A stretch of DNA of 64,000 nucleotides, taken from NCBI GenBank assembly GCA_030035585.1, contig CM057475.1, forward strand, positions 2,365,501 to 2,429,500. Direction: 5' to 3'. The translations under genes were made by a program, and so were the position numbers. This DNA comes from Dugong dugon (Eukaryota; Chordata; Mammalia; Sirenia; Dugongidae). Shown piece by piece: positions 45,574-57,179 of the stretch (position 1 is its first letter; the number at the start of each line of letters is the position of its first letter). Under the pieces are notes generated by a model. That model saw nothing but the letters and a program-made list of their open reading frames with translations. It had not been told where the DNA came from and did no database searches.

Positions 45574-46028
45574 TTTAATGTCTTTTTTTGTGTGCTGTTG
45601 ACAGTTTCTTTGTTCCACTTAATTTTCTATGCTGAGTTGTTTTTCTTTATGTAGTTTCTTTTCATCTTTTTCATTTTGTTGATTTTGTATTTGCTGAGTA
45701 TTTATGTTTTTCTTGTTTTTTATTTTGATGTGTAGGATTGGTCATTTCCTTTGTGATGACCTTAATATTTACCTTTATTTTTCTAAGTTTAAACCACTGT
45801 TTTATTTTTTTGTATCACCTTGACTCCCGTCCATATGAAAGATCTATGACTACATTTTTTAGTCCCTCTTTTTTGTTTTAATGTTGTCATTTTTTACATA
45901 TTGACGTCTCTGTTTCCCTATTTTCAGTGTTTTAGCTTTGATTTATCTTTTGACTTCCCTGTCTGGGTTGATAGCTAGTTGTGCTGTCCTGTGTTCTAGT
46001 CTTGGGTTGTTATCTGATGTTAGTGATT

Positions 46029-47023
46029 TTCTAACCAGAGGACTCCCCGTAGTATTTCTTTTAATTTTGGTTTGGTTTTTGCAAATTCCTTAAACTTCCG
46101 TTTATCTGGAAATGCCGTATTTTCACCATCGTATTTGAGAGACAGTTTTGCTGGATGTATAATTCTTGGCTGGCAATTTTTTTCCTTCAAGGCTGTATAT
46201 ATGTCATCCCATTGTCTTCTTGCCTGCATATTTCTGCCGAGTAGTCCGTACTTAGTCTTATCGACTCTCCTTTGTAGATGACTTTTCCTTTATCCCTAGC
46301 CGCTCTTAAGATTCTCTATCTTTGGTTTTGGCAAGGTGAATTATAATATGTCTTGGTGACTTTCTTTTGGGAGGTACCTTGTGTGGGGTTCGATAAGCAT
46401 CGTGGATAGATATCTTCTCATCTTTCATGATATCAGGGAAGTTTTCTGCCAATAAATCTTCAACAATTCTCTCTGTATTTTCTGTTATCCTCCCTGTTCT
46501 GATACTCCAATCACAAGTAGGTTATTCCTCTTCATAGAGTCCCACATAATTCTTAGGGTTTCTTCATTTTTTAAAATTCTTTTATGTGATTTTTCCTCAA
46601 ATAAGTTGGTATCAAGTGCTTTATCTTTAATCTAATTCTGACTTCCATTGCCTGAATTCTTCTCCTATGACTTTCTATTGAGTTGTCTAATTCTGAAATT
46701 TTGTTGTTCATCTTCTGCATTTCTGTTTGCTGTCTCTCTATGGATTCTTGCAGCCTGTCCAATTTGTCATTATTCTCATCTCTAATCTTAAGTTCCTCTG
46801 TTGCTTTGTCTGTGCGTTCTTTGGCTTGTTCTGCATTTTGTATGATTGCCTTCCTGATCTCTTGAAGAGTTCTGTTTATTAATCTTTTGTATTCTACCTC
46901 CAGTAATTCTAAGAAGTTCTCTTCCTCCGGAAGAGTTCTTAATTCTTTGTTTTGGGAGCTTGCTGAAGCCATCATGGTCTGCTTCTTTATGTGATTTTGT
47001 ATTGACTGTTGTCTCTGAGCCAT
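46029..47023 (-). pseudogene. L1 ORF1, disrupted
   Basis: The N-terminal 150 codons (47023 down to 46571) give a coiled coil (RQQTEMQKMNNKISELDNSI) followed by out-of-frame sequence. The C-terminal domain is at 46229-46020 (NCQPRIIHPAKLSLKYDGE). The central RNA-binding domain lies between, in other frames. Very similar to the plus-strand ORF1 at 23.9-24.9 kb. Confidence 0.85.
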
Positions 47024-48388
47024 CAGTAAGTTACTATATTTATTTTATGTTTGCTTACTGTGTCCTAGCTTCTTTTTGTGTTTTGTTTTGATATGCCAAA
47101 ATAGGCTACTCGTGTTAGCTAGTTTGATTGTTGACGCCTTTGAATCTCTAACATCCTGTCACCAGGTGGTTAGTTTTGTTACTAGGTATGCGAGCCCAGG
47201 AGTCTATATACGTTTCTTTTATGGATTCAGCTCAGGTGTCCATGTAGTTAGTCACCAAGTGCATGGTGCAGGCTCTCACCTACGGTCCTAGACAGGCATG
47301 GGTGATTGGTGTAGGTACAGGTATGTGGCTGCAGTAGGGGTCACACACTGAGAAAGGCAGGGGGCTGATGGCTGCCCCTGAGTGTCTGGGAGGAAAGCGT
47401 GTCCCTGTTCCCTAAAGCTTGTAGGTGGGTGGGTTTTGCAGCTGGACTATGGACACCCAGTGCTGTAGGGTGTAAGGACTGGGAGGCAGCAATTATTCCT
47501 GGACTGTCACAGGTGGCCTGGTGGCGTGAGTGAAACCGCCAGTCCTCAGGCTCCTGATGTGGGTAGATGAAGAGCCTGTGTAATGGGCAGAGCACTGTCA
47601 GATGCCACGAACCTGCCATTCCACCATGTAGCTGATACAGTTGAAGTTAGGCTTCAGGTATATACCCTGTCGTACTGTGCTAATGAGGACCTATGCTTTT
47701 GAAATGGGCCCACACAGGTCTATGCAAGGGTGAAGGTCATTTAAAGTCCATGGACCCCTTATGCCTCTGACTGGCAAAGGAGCTGTGCCTACCCTGAATT
47801 CCCAGCTTACAGGAGCTGGCAGATTACTTTTTCCCTGTTTATTAATTTGTTCCCTCTCCAGGGCCGGAGAATGACTCAGGGCAATTGACGGATCCTACTT
47901 CAGGTCCCAGGCCCAGGGTACGCGGCAGTCGGTGAAGCCAGCCAGAACCTGGTTCACAGCGGGGAGGGGGCAGGTAACCTGGAGAGAGGTTTTTCCCAAA
48001 GGGGGTGTTTTTTGATCCTCTTGGTAGGTTAGACGCATGTACTTTTCTTTTGCCCACTGAGCACCGCTTTTCACTGGCTTTTGAGGCTTTGTAGACTCTC
48101 CTCCTCTCGGTCTCTCCCAATGTGGGAAATGCATGCTGAGCACCACTGCTTACCTCACCAAGCACACAAACCATCTGACATGCAGGGTGCCAGTTCCTGC
48201 TGGGTCAGATCTGGCAACTGCTCACTGCTTCTGAGCCATCCCTTCTTCCGCTGCCACTCAGTCTAATTCTTCAACTTTGCCTTTGATTGTCATACATAGT
48301 CAATTCACTTGTTTTTTTCGGGTCTTTGCTGTAAGAGGTACCACAGGAAGCTTCTGCCTACTCTGCCATTTTGGCCCCACCTCCCAAG

Positions 48389-48679
48389 ACATGCTTTTTT
48401 AAAAAAAAAATTCAGTTAAAGATGTTAGATCCATAATTCTAAAAATATTCGACATGTTTGTTCATGCTAGTTTTAAAAATTTATAATCCTTTAAGGTAAG
48501 TAAGTTTAAGATTTTACATTGATTTTGAAAATTAAGATATACTAATAGTAGAGGATTTGATCTTTGTGGTTATATAAAATTGTAAAGTCTTTATTTACAC
48601 CACTCTTTTACTGTTATTTCATTTTAGGTGTATTTTGATAAGTAAGCCTTTAACTAAAAGGTTTGCTATTAAAATAAAT
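48389..48679. other. No recognised feature
   Basis: AT-rich flank between the L1 5' end and an LTR. Confidence 0.4.
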
Positions 48680-49205
48680 GGTTTTTCACAGAATGACTCA
48701 CAGGACTCCGCATATAGTTGTACTCACAGCTAAGATTTATTACAGTAAAAAGATACTAAGCAAAACAGTAATGGGAAAAAGCACATGGGATGAAGTCCAG
48801 AGGAAACCAGACACAAGCTTTCAAGAGTCCTCCCTCAGTGGACTCACCCAGGATTCACTCAGTTCTCCCAGCAACAGGTTGTGACAGCATGTGTGAAGTG
48901 TTGCCTACCAGGGAAGTTCACCTGAAACTAGGTTGGTCAGATAGGCACATAGTGCACATGAGCGACCACAATCACTGAAATTCCAGACTCCCAGGAGAGC
49001 AGGTGTTCAGCACAACCTGCAGTGTTTGTATCAACAGTTTGGCCCAGCGAGCCACTCTTCCCATTTAGGGAAAGTTTGAAATCATTGTTGGGGACTGTTT
49101 ACCAGTTCTCAGATACGAGTCAAGGGCCAGCCTTCTTGCAAGCAGGCCTTTCCAAGGATAGCTATCTCAGGCCTGCTATGTTAACTCTTTCAGGAACAAA
49201 TAGGA
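48680..49205 (-). repeat. ERV-type LTR, minus strand
   Basis: ACTCACAGGACTCCGCATAT, AGATTTATTACAGTAAAAAG, GGATGAAGTCCAGAGGAAAC and TGCTATGTTAACTCTTTCAG follow the reverse order of a mammalian ERV LTR (U5/R at the left, U3 at the right). The family name is not certain. Confidence 0.6.
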
Positions 49206-49649
49206 ATAAATATACCAATTAAATGACAGAGATTGTCATAATGGATTTAAAGAAAAAAAGATCCAACTATATGCTGTCCTTAAATTATCATATATATATG
49301 TATATACATATATATATATAGGAGAAGAAAGGAAATAATATATACCTATCAGAATAGCTGAAATGAAAATAGTGATAACACCAAATGCTGGTGCAGACGT
49401 AAAGAAACTAGATCCCTCATACCTGCTGGTGGGAGTGTAAAACGGCATAGCCACTCTGGAAAGTAGTTTGTCCATTTCTTTATAAACTAAATAAGCATTT
49501 ACCATATGATAAATTGAACTTTTGGACATTTATTCTAGAGAAATGAAAATCTGTGTTCACACAAAAACTGTACACAGATGTTTATAGCAGCTTTATTCAT
49601 AATAGCCCCAAACTGGAAACCACCCGATATCCCTCAGAGGGGAAATGAC

Positions 49650-50201
49650 ATCTTAGTCTGGGTTGTCTACAGGAGCAAAACCAGTGAGGTGCATATAGAT
49701 ATATACAGAGAGAAATTTACTTCAAGGAAATGGCTTGTGCAGTTGTGAGGAAATGACTCACGTAGTTGTGAGGGCTGGCAAGTTCCAAATCCGTAGGTCA
49801 AGCAACAGGCTGAAGACCTCTGCTGGCTCATGTACTTGCAGGGGCTGACAAGCCAAATATCTGCAGGTCACGTGACAGGCTGGAGGCCTTTGCTGGCTCA
49901 CGTAGTTGCAGGGGCTGACACCTAAAATCTGCAGGTCACCTGACAGGCTGAAGGCCTCTGCTGGGTTACTTCCCAAGAACCAGAAGTTAGATGATCCAAA
50001 GATTTCAGGGCAACAGGGAGAGTGAGCTTTGCCAGAACATCCATGTATATACTGGAGGCAGGCCATGCCCCCAAGGAAACTCCCCTTCCAACTGATTGAT
50101 TGCTCTCTTCAGATCACAAAATGGAAGGTGATTACATAGTGTCTGCCAAACCCCCGAGAATCACAGCCTAGCCAAGTTGCCACATAACGTTAACCATCAC
50201 A
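49650..50201 (-). repeat. LTR nested in the ancient L1
   Basis: ATCTTAGTCTGGGTTGTCTA to ATAACGTTAACCATCACA, flanked by ATGAC/GTGAC. Contains AGAGAGAAATTTACTTCAAG and a 70-base repeat. It is distantly similar in layout to MaLR/ERVL LTRs in reverse. Confidence 0.65.
49757..49965. repeat. 70-bp minisatellite, three units
   Basis: Units begin CTCACGTAGTTG (49757), CTCATGTACTTG (49827) and CTCACGTAGTTG (49897). Each continues with GGGCTGACA/GGGCTGGCA, then CTGCAGGTCA, then GACAGGCTG and CTCTGCTGG. Confidence 0.85.
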
Positions 50202-50750
50202 GTGACTAACTAAACCATGGTGCTTACCTACTATGGAATATACTCAGCAATAAAATGGAAAGTACTGTTTTTACACATAACTACTTGGATGAACCTTAAA
50301 GAAGTTACGCTGAATGAAAAAAGCCAATCTCAAAAGGTTACATATTGTATGATTCCATTTATATATCATTCTTGAAATGATAATTGTAGATATGGAGAAC
50401 AGATTAGTGGTTGGCAGGGTTAAGAATGGGTATGTGTGTGTGAGGGTGATAGCATGAGGGAGCATTGTGGTGATGGAACAGTTCTGTATCATGATTACAG
50501 TTAGACAAATCTACATGTGGTAAAATTGCGTGACCTAAACACCCACACGAATGAGTTCTTCCAAAACTGGTGAAATCTGAATAAGCTCTATGGATTGTAT
50601 GAATTTCAGTTTCCTGATTGTGATGTTGAGCTGTAGTTATTCAAAATGTTACTACTGGGGAAAACTAAATGAAAGGTACTTTGAATCTCTTAGTATTCTT
50701 TCTTACAACTGTATATGAATCTATATAATAAAAAAATGAATTAAAAAAAG

Positions 50751-51213
50751 ATGTGCAAGAATACCCAAGATAAATTTGAGAAGAATGTTGAGGATGACTT
50801 ATTTTACTCATATCAAATCACTAAAATATTAAGGCAAATAAAAATGTGACATTTGTTCAGTGGTAAAAACTAAGGAAGGTTTTAGTGAGTCCAGAAATAG
50901 ATTTATGTATACAAGAGAATTTATAATAGAAACATTTCAAATCATTAGGAAAATGTACTATATAACAAATTAGTTTAGAACATTTCATTTTCCAGGGGAG
51001 AAATCTCTTAAGTGACTAGGAGAGTAAAGAAAGAAAGATATTTAATGAGCAACAGTTAACATTAGGGACAAAAAGAAATCAAAGATATATTCTGGGTTGA
51101 AAAACTGGATAACTGGGTAACACATGCTCCTGCACGTGTCACATGTTTACTGGAGAATGTCGACAATAATCTGTTATCTAATAGGTGACTGAGAGTGATG
51201 TAGTTTAGATTTT
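50751..51213. other. No recognised feature
   Basis: AT-rich sequence with nothing nameable. Confidence 0.4.
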
Positions 51214-51345
51214 TTTTTAATTGTGTTTTAGGTGAAAGTTTCAATAGCAAGTTAGGTTCCCATTTAACAATTTTTACACAACTTATTCCGTAACATTGGT
51301 TACATGTTTCACAATGTGTCAGCATTCTCTTATTTCCATTTTTAG
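51214..51345 (-). mobile_element. L1 3' terminal fragment, minus strand
   Basis: AATTGTGTTTTAGGTGAAAG to GTCAGCATTCTCTTATTTCC matches the last part of the L1 3' UTR also seen at 57.95 kb. Confidence 0.75.
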
Positions 51346-51448
51346 TTTAGATTTCTAGGTTTTCTGATTATTTTGTGGAACTCATGAGAATAAAGCCTGA
51401 GAATGCTTCCTCCCCCTCCTTCCAAATTTGTATTATACACTTTTCGCG

Positions 51449-51615
51449 GAGCCCTGGTGGTGCAGTGGTTAAGACCTATGTTGAGCTACAGCCCCTAACC
51501 AAAAGGCTGGCAGTTTGAATCTACCAGTCACTCCTTGGAAACCCTGTGGGACAATTCTACTCTGTCCTATAGGGGCACTATGAGTTGGAATCAACTAGAC
51601 GGCAATGAGTTTTTT
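51449..51615 (+). repeat. AfroSINE, plus strand
   Basis: CGGAGCCCTGGTGGTGCAGT, a 13-base insertion after TTAAGACC, B-box GCAGTTTGAATC and tail GACGGCAATGAGTTTTTTA. Confidence 0.9.
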
Positions 51616-52420
51616 ATAAGCCTTGCAGGGTATCCCTATCTGGTTTAGAAAAATAGTAAACCATTTGGGACAAAACAGCCTAGGTCTGGAAGCCAATGGA
51701 GAGCTCCATGGCCACTATGATCTTCCCCTTGGTGCTGTGGCCTCCACCATGCTAGACATTAGAAACTTGGCCTTGTTGAAGGAGTCAGGCAGATTCTTGG
51801 CCAAGAAATCTGCCATGAAGCTCCCCAAGGCAAATTAAAAAAAAAGCCCAGTTAGCCCAGGCTAATGTAGAAGGTGTGATGGAGCCCTTACTGCGTTCAG
51901 TGATGATGTGGCCAGGCTCCAAGTACAAGTCTGTGTTAAACAGAGATTGATGTGGATCAGGAAGCAGATGGGAATGCTCATTAGGTGACTCCCACGCCAA
52001 ACATTGTCTCACCCTTGTCCTTGTGTTGTAGCCTTAAAGGCCAGAGCATCAGGGATAGTTTTAGCCAAAATGGCAGACTACTACTACAAATGCCCTTTGC
52101 TGTAGGACGCAGATGGCCCTTGGGATAAGGAGCAGAGGGAACACAGAATGATGGAGATAAGCAGGATGTAGCTGAGAGTCTGGGAAATGGCCTTGACTGT
52201 GGGAGTGTCTTGGTGCTTCACAGAGACCCTCAAACCTACAACTGTGAGGTCAGAGAAGCAAAGCCCGTTCAGGCCAATGTCATCCTAAAGAGATCTTCAG
52301 AGGCCAGGAAGCAGTGATCTTGCTCATTATTTGGATTTTGATCTTCTGGATACTTCCCATGCTGGTGTGTATCTGGAGAGAAAAGTAGCATGTCACCATG
52401 CTGAGCTCAGTAATTCTATT
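51616..52420. pseudogene. Possible processed-pseudogene or unique sequence
   Basis: Moderately GC-rich, non-repetitive DNA with open frames on both strands (51623-51838 plus; 51785-52012 minus). There are coding-like codons such as GCCAAGAAATCTGCCATGAAG, with frame breaks. I could not match it to a protein, and no A tail or duplication was found. Confidence 0.2.
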
Positions 52421-52422
52421 CA

Positions 52423-52630
52423 CCAAACCAAACAACCGAACCCGTAGCCATCGAGTTGACTGACTCATAGCAACCCTATAGGACAGAGTAGAATTGCCCC
52501 ATAAGATTCCCAAGGCTGTAATCTTTACGGAAGCAGACTGCCACACCTTTCTCCCATGGAGTGGCTAGTGGGTTCGAACCACCAACCTTTCAGTTAGCAG
52601 CCGAGCACTTAACCACTGCTTCGCCAGGGC
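52423..52630 (-). repeat. AfroSINE, minus strand, full length
   Basis: ACCAAACAACCGAACCCGTA to TTCGCCAGGGCTCC. The duplicated target is CTATTCAC on both sides. Confidence 0.95.
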
Positions 52631-52869
52631 TCCTATTCACAGGCCCACAGATATTCATATCAGACATTTTATTCTAAATTATCCATATCAGGTGCTATAT
52701 TGGATGTCCAAATACAGGGATGCCACTTAAAGAATTTCAGCTTGATAGTATCTTTTAAGAAGTATAGATAAAAACTAAAATTTCCTGTGCTTGCTCATCT
52801 TCCATGTGATAGGGTGAAATTTTTTTCTCAAATGAAAACAGTCTCACATAACATTTAAATATGCTTCTC
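52631..52869. other. No recognised feature
   Basis: AT-rich spacer between a SINE and an L1 3' end. Confidence 0.4.
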
Positions 52870-53275
52870 AGTCCTGGAAAGAGCTGGAGAAAAATGTAGA
52901 ACAAAATTCTAACTCACAAAAAAGACCAGACTTACTGGCCTGACAGATATTGGAGAAACCCCGAGAGTATGGCCCACGGACACCCTTTTAACTCAGTAAT
53001 GAAGTCACTCCTGGTGTTCACCCTTCAGCCAAAGGTTAGACAGGCCTGTAAAACAAAATGAGACTAAAGGGGCACAACAGCCCAGGGACAAGGACTAGAA
53101 GGCAGGAGGGGACAGGAAAGCTGGTAATAGGGAACCCAGGGTTGAGAAGGGAGTGTTGACATGTTGTGGGATTGTTAACCAATGTCATAAAACAACATGT
53201 GTACTGTTTAACGAGAAACAATTTGTTCTGTAAACTTTCATCTAAAGTACAATAAAAAAATCATAAAATAAATAA
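52870..53275 (+). mobile_element. L1 3'-UTR fragment, plus strand
   Basis: GTCCTGGAAAGAGCTGGAGA to CTAAAGTACAATAAAAAAAT, with GGGGCACAACAGCCCAGGGA. Same 3' UTR type as at 14.5 kb. Confidence 0.85.
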
Positions 53276-53384
53276 ACATGCCTCTCAAGGCCATGTCTTG
53301 GACACATTCATTTATTGTGAACCAGACCAGTTGCTAAATTCTGGGGACTGCAAGAAAAGGAACCTTACACTTATGGAGCCTCAA

Positions 53385-53735
53385 AGTCCCGTGATTTCTG
53401 CCTACTACTTAACTTTTCTCTATTTTCACTTCAACCCTTTTGTGTAGATTCTAATAATTTAACTCCTATATTATCGCAACAACTCCTTTCATAGTTTTGT
53501 CTTCCGCTCTGAATCCTTTGAATTCTGCCCAGTAACATTGCTATTCATTTGCTTAAAATTCAGCAAATGCCTCCCTTATCCTTTTCAGTAAAGTCCACAC
53601 TGAGTAAAGGGTAGACAAGGCCCTTTATGATCTTAGTCCTGCCTACATACTCTGATTCATCTTTTAACACCTTCAGACTTTAACATGAATCCACTTGCCA
53701 TTCTGAGAAATTCCATGCCCCTCACACCTGTTTGA
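53385..53735. repeat. L2 LINE fragment
   Basis: CATTTGCTTAAAATTCAGCA, AGTAAAGTCCACACTGAG, AAGGCCCTTTATGATCTTAG and CTGCCTACATACTCTG are in the order of the L2 3' region. Confidence 0.55.
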
Positions 53736-54950
53736 TTTGTACTTTCATTCAGGTAAAATTCACGTAACATGAACGTCCCAATTGTAACCATCTTCAAGTG
53801 TACAATTCAGGGCTTTTAGTGCATTCACAGTGTTGTACAATCACTATCTAATCCCAGATCATTTTCATCACTCCAAAAAGCACCTGTAAAAATGACGTAG
53901 TGGGGGCACTTGCCCTCTAACTTCACAGGGGGAGAGAGAATCATCATCAGCCTCAACAGGCCAAGACTGATTCCTTTGAAGTGGAGGTCAGACATACCTC
54001 CTCTCTCCAACCTTTTTACCAATTCTGACACCAGCCACCCCTCTAACGGCACTCTACTTCTCTACTGGGTTCAATTCATTGTGATGGCCAAACAGAACTC
54101 ACAGACCACACTCACAGATATGGGGTCTATTAGGGAAGTAACTGGTTACAATTCAGGATCAGCGACAACTCAGGATACAGATCTTTGATCAGGAGAGCTT
54201 CTCAGCCATGTCCGCAGGCAGTTCTCTCTGGTCCTCGGCCTCTTGGCCTCACCTCTGCCCTGCTCAGACAAGTGCTACAAAGCTCGTAGCTCTGTGGGTT
54301 GGCAAGCCCCACAGCAGCCTTCTGTCAGTCTCCTGCTTCCTGCCGTCTTGCTATTGCTCTTGCTACTGCTGTGCAGCCTGCTGCACTGCTGTCTCTCCCA
54401 CTGTCTTCCACATTGCAGCTCGCCTCTCTGTGTCTTCCTTTAAGCCTAGCAAGATAGCAAAACAGAACAATCCCCTCGTTAGGGTTCCATATACCTAATC
54501 TGCATGGTCCCACCCCCACAAGGGTGCCATGCACCTGGTTTGCATTATTAGAAGCTGTACAGTCTCCTTGGTGGGCCATAAATACCTTATTTGCACAGTT
54601 CCACCCCATTTGGTTGGAGTTACAAAACCTTGGCGAAAAAGGCTGTATAAAAGCCACCCATCACACCACAAAACCCATATGCATTAAGTACTTACTCTCA
54701 TTGCTCTCTTCCCCCAACCCCTGGCAACCACTAATCTCCTTTCTGTCTTTGTGGATTTGCCTATTCTGGACGTTTTGTATAAATAGAATCATACATTATG
54801 TGACCTTTTGTGCCTTTTTTTTTCACATAATATTTTCAAGATCCATCCATGTTGTAGCATGTGTCAGTACTTCATTACTTTTTATGGCTGAATAATAACA
54901 TATTGTATGAATAGATGACATTTTGTTTATCCATTGGTCTGTGGATAAAC
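53736..54950 (-). mobile_element. Older L1 3' end, minus strand, split by an LTR
   Basis: Left part TCAGGTAAAATTCACGTAAC to CATCACTCCAAAAAG. It continues after the LTR as AAACCCATATGCATTAAG, CCTGGCAACCACTAATCTCC and GTTGTAGCATGTGTCAGTAC. The two halves join without a gap in L1 sequence. Confidence 0.75.
53885..54670 (-). repeat. Class-I-like solo LTR, minus strand
   Basis: Plus strand starts TGTAAAAATGACGTAGTG and ends CCACCCATCACACCACA. It is the reverse of the LTR at 15.8 and 33.45 kb (CACCCCCACAAGGGTGCC, CAACAGGCCAAGACTG). The left flank CACC and right flank AAACC fit a worn target duplication in the interrupted L1. Confidence 0.85.
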
Positions 54951-55745
54951 TGGGTCTCTTCATACATGCTGGTGGGAATGTAAAATGGTATAGCCACTCT
55001 GGAAAATACTTAAGCAGTTTACTGTGAACAGTTCACTGCTAAACTGCATGAAATTAACATTTGACCCGAAATTTGCACTCCTGTGCATTTATTCCAGGAA
55101 ATGAAAACTTCATTTCACACAAAATTGTGTACCTGACTGTTCATAGCAGTTTATGTAATAACCAAAACCGGAAACAGCCAAAATGTCTCTCAATAGGTGA
55201 ATGATTAAACAAACTGTGGTATATCCGTAAAGAAATCAATCATTGATATATGCAACAACTTGGATGGATCTCAAGGGAATTTGGCTGAGTGAAATAAGCC
55301 AATCTGAAAAGGTCTCATAATGTATGATTCCATTTATATAACATTCTCGGTGGATGCCAGGGATTAGGATGGTGCAGTGTGACTGAAACAGGGTAGCAGG
55401 AAGGAGATCTTCATGGTGAGGAAATAGTTTTGTATGCGGATTTTGGTGGTGTTATACAAATGACATATGACTATACACAGACTTTACACCAGTGTCAATT
55501 TCCTGTTTGTTTCAGAGTTTTTGGAACTTTATTTTGCATACAAATCACCTGCGGATCTTGCTGAAATGCACGTTCTGATTCAGTAGGTAGAGTCTGAGAT
55601 TGTACATTAATTTCCTAGTTTTGATATTTATTGTACTATAGTTATGTAAAATGTAAACAATGAGGGAAACTGGGTAAAGGTACACGGGACTTCTTTGTAC
55701 TATCTTCACAACTTCCTGTGAATTGATAATTATTTCAAACTAATA
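54951..55745 (+). mobile_element. Ancient L1 3' part, plus strand
   Basis: CATGCTGGTGGGAATGTAAA, GGTATAGCCACTCTGGAAAA, GAAATAAGCCAATCTGAAAA and TATGATTCCATTTATATAAC. It points opposite to the neighbouring L1 at 54.95 kb. Confidence 0.75.
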
Positions 55746-55799
55746 AGCTAAAAAATAACCATTTACAATATTTGGCAAAGAGGAGGTGTGTGTTAAAAC

Positions 55800-55935
55800 T
55801 GAAGTCCGTGGGTGGCACAAACCGTTAAGTTGCTAACCGAAACCTTCCTGGTTCCAGTCCACCCAGGGGAGCCTTAGAGGAAGTGCCCTGAGTCTTGACA
55901 TTCATTCCGCGGCAACTTTTTTTTTTGGTGCTGAA
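55800..55935 (+). repeat. Old AfroSINE-like head, plus strand
   Basis: GTCCGTGGGTGGCACAAACC, CTAACCGAAACCTTCCTGG and GGTTCCAGTCCACCC keep the A- and B-box regions. The rest is diverged, ending in a T run. Confidence 0.6.
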
Positions 55936-56249
55936 ACTGGCTTGTATTCTTGAGAGCCAAGTGATCAATTTTCAGGAATTTTGCTGGTTGTTAAACGCAG
56001 CCGTTGATAAAAATTTAACTATATAAACTTACAATTAAATCACATTAAAAAACAATGGTACAAAATAAAAGAGCAAAGTGCAAAAACATACAAAAAAAAA
56101 AAAACCTTGTTGATATTTGGATTAAAAAATTGCGTCTTTCCATTTAGGAAAGTGGTATATATTTCTAGCACTAAACAACTGCCGTGAAGAAGTCCTGCTG
56201 TCACGGGTGTTTCTTTTTAAACATTTAAATTGCCGGTTCCCGCTCTAAG
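55936..56249. other. No recognised feature
   Basis: AT-rich upstream flank of the third CpG island. Confidence 0.4.
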
Positions 56250-56720
56250 GGTTTACGTATTCTCATCCTGCTCACAAATGAAACAGCCTGACGCGCCCCG
56301 TGTCGGATCTGGCAGAAGTAGCTCCGGCTCCACTACCCGCTAGGGAGGTGTAGGCGCCTGCCGCGGAGCCTGACGGGAAACGGACCATCTTGGTGCCTGG
56401 CACGCGCCAGGCGAGAGGTGGGGGACGGGCGCTCCCGCGCATGCCCGGTCTTGCGTGCAGCTTTGGTACTGGTGGGGCGTCGGGGCGGGTGTCGGTGCTG
56501 CGGCCCCGGCGGAAGAGCAAACCTAGCTTGGGACAGGGGATGGGTAGGGCGAGACCCGTTTAGGATCCCGGCCCGGTGAAGCGGATGCTGCGGGTTGCCC
56601 CCGCGAACCGCGGTGGGTCCACGCCTCCCGCGTGTAGGTCCCGGCCTGTCGCCTTCTGCGCGTAGGGAGATGCCGCTGCGTTAGTAAGCCCCGGTAATGT
56701 TTGCAGCCCTTGTTCTGAAT
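56250..56720 (+). promoter_or_regulatory. CpG island 3, likely promoter
   Basis: Dense CpGs with ACCATCTTGG (YY1-type, near 56383) and GCGCATGC (NRF1-type, near 56437), plus GC boxes. TATA-less, in the style of a housekeeping promoter. It is not an obvious copy of the 8.3/28 kb islands. Possible exons lie 0.5-0.7 kb downstream on the plus strand. A minus-strand 82-codon frame here is a base-composition effect. Confidence 0.7.
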
Positions 56721-56769
56721 ATTCTAGTGACGGGTTGCATTGACCACGGGGTGAAGTAGGGATAGCCCC

Positions 56770-56900
56770 GTTTTAACAAATGAGGAAGCGGAGATCAGAG
56801 TGGCAGAGTGAGTGTCTCATGAGCACACAGCCCGCAGGAGAGCAGCTAGGACTCACATCCAGACATGTCTGCTCCTTATTTCATACTTGTTCTAAAAAAC
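56770..56900 (-). repeat. MIR SINE
   Basis: ACAAATGAGGAAGCGGAGAT, GAGCACACAGCCCGCAGG and GCTAGGACTCACATCCAGAC are the reversed MIR core. Confidence 0.7.
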
Positions 56901-57179
56901 AATGCTGCCTAAACCCAGCATTATATACTTCACATCATAATGTGGACTCCATTTTATCTTGTGGCACTTGTATTTCTGGGCTTCTTGGTGTCTGTTAGGG
57001 CTTCTGGGCCACGCTTTGTAACTGAGAGGCCTGGGCCTGGTCTGAGCTGCCCTGCCTGTGTGTCCTCAGTGGTCCTGATTTGAGTTTTTTGAAGGACTGA
57101 TCCAAGATTCCAGGGGCACGTGAATTCTAACATTTGGGGCCCTGATGTAGGTTCCAATTAAAATAATTTTGTCCCCTAG

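Larger units (their letters stand above)
40779..48388 (-). mobile_element. Nearly full-length L1, minus strand, decayed
   Basis: The 3' end lies at the T-rich start (TTTTATTGTGCTTAAAGTG). Then follow the 3' UTR (to about 41.75 kb), ORF2 (to about 45.57 kb), an intergenic part, ORF1 (46.03-47.02 kb) and a 5' UTR of about 1.35 kb ending CTCTGCCATTTTGGCCCCAC CTCCC at 48.39 kb. Nothing large is missing, but both frames carry stops and frameshifts. No clear target duplication was found. Confidence 0.85.
49336..50750 (+). mobile_element. Ancient L1 3' part, split by an LTR
   Basis: Left part (to 49649) has ACCTGCTGGTGGGAGTGTAA, GCATAGCCACTCTGGAAAG and AGCAGCTTTATTCATAATAG. The right part (from 50202) has ATACTCAGCAATAAAATGG and CTTGGATGAACCTTAAAGA, and ends near TATAATAAAAAAATG. 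Confidence 0.75.

Noticed and set aside
41783..45618. Active L1 ORF2
   Set aside because: Stops and frameshifts split the frame into more than six pieces.
53881..54667. 4-bp CACC target duplication for the minus-strand LTR
   Set aside because: Homology with the 15.8-kb copy (start TGTGGTG) puts the border 7 bases further out, so the CACC match is probably fortuitous.
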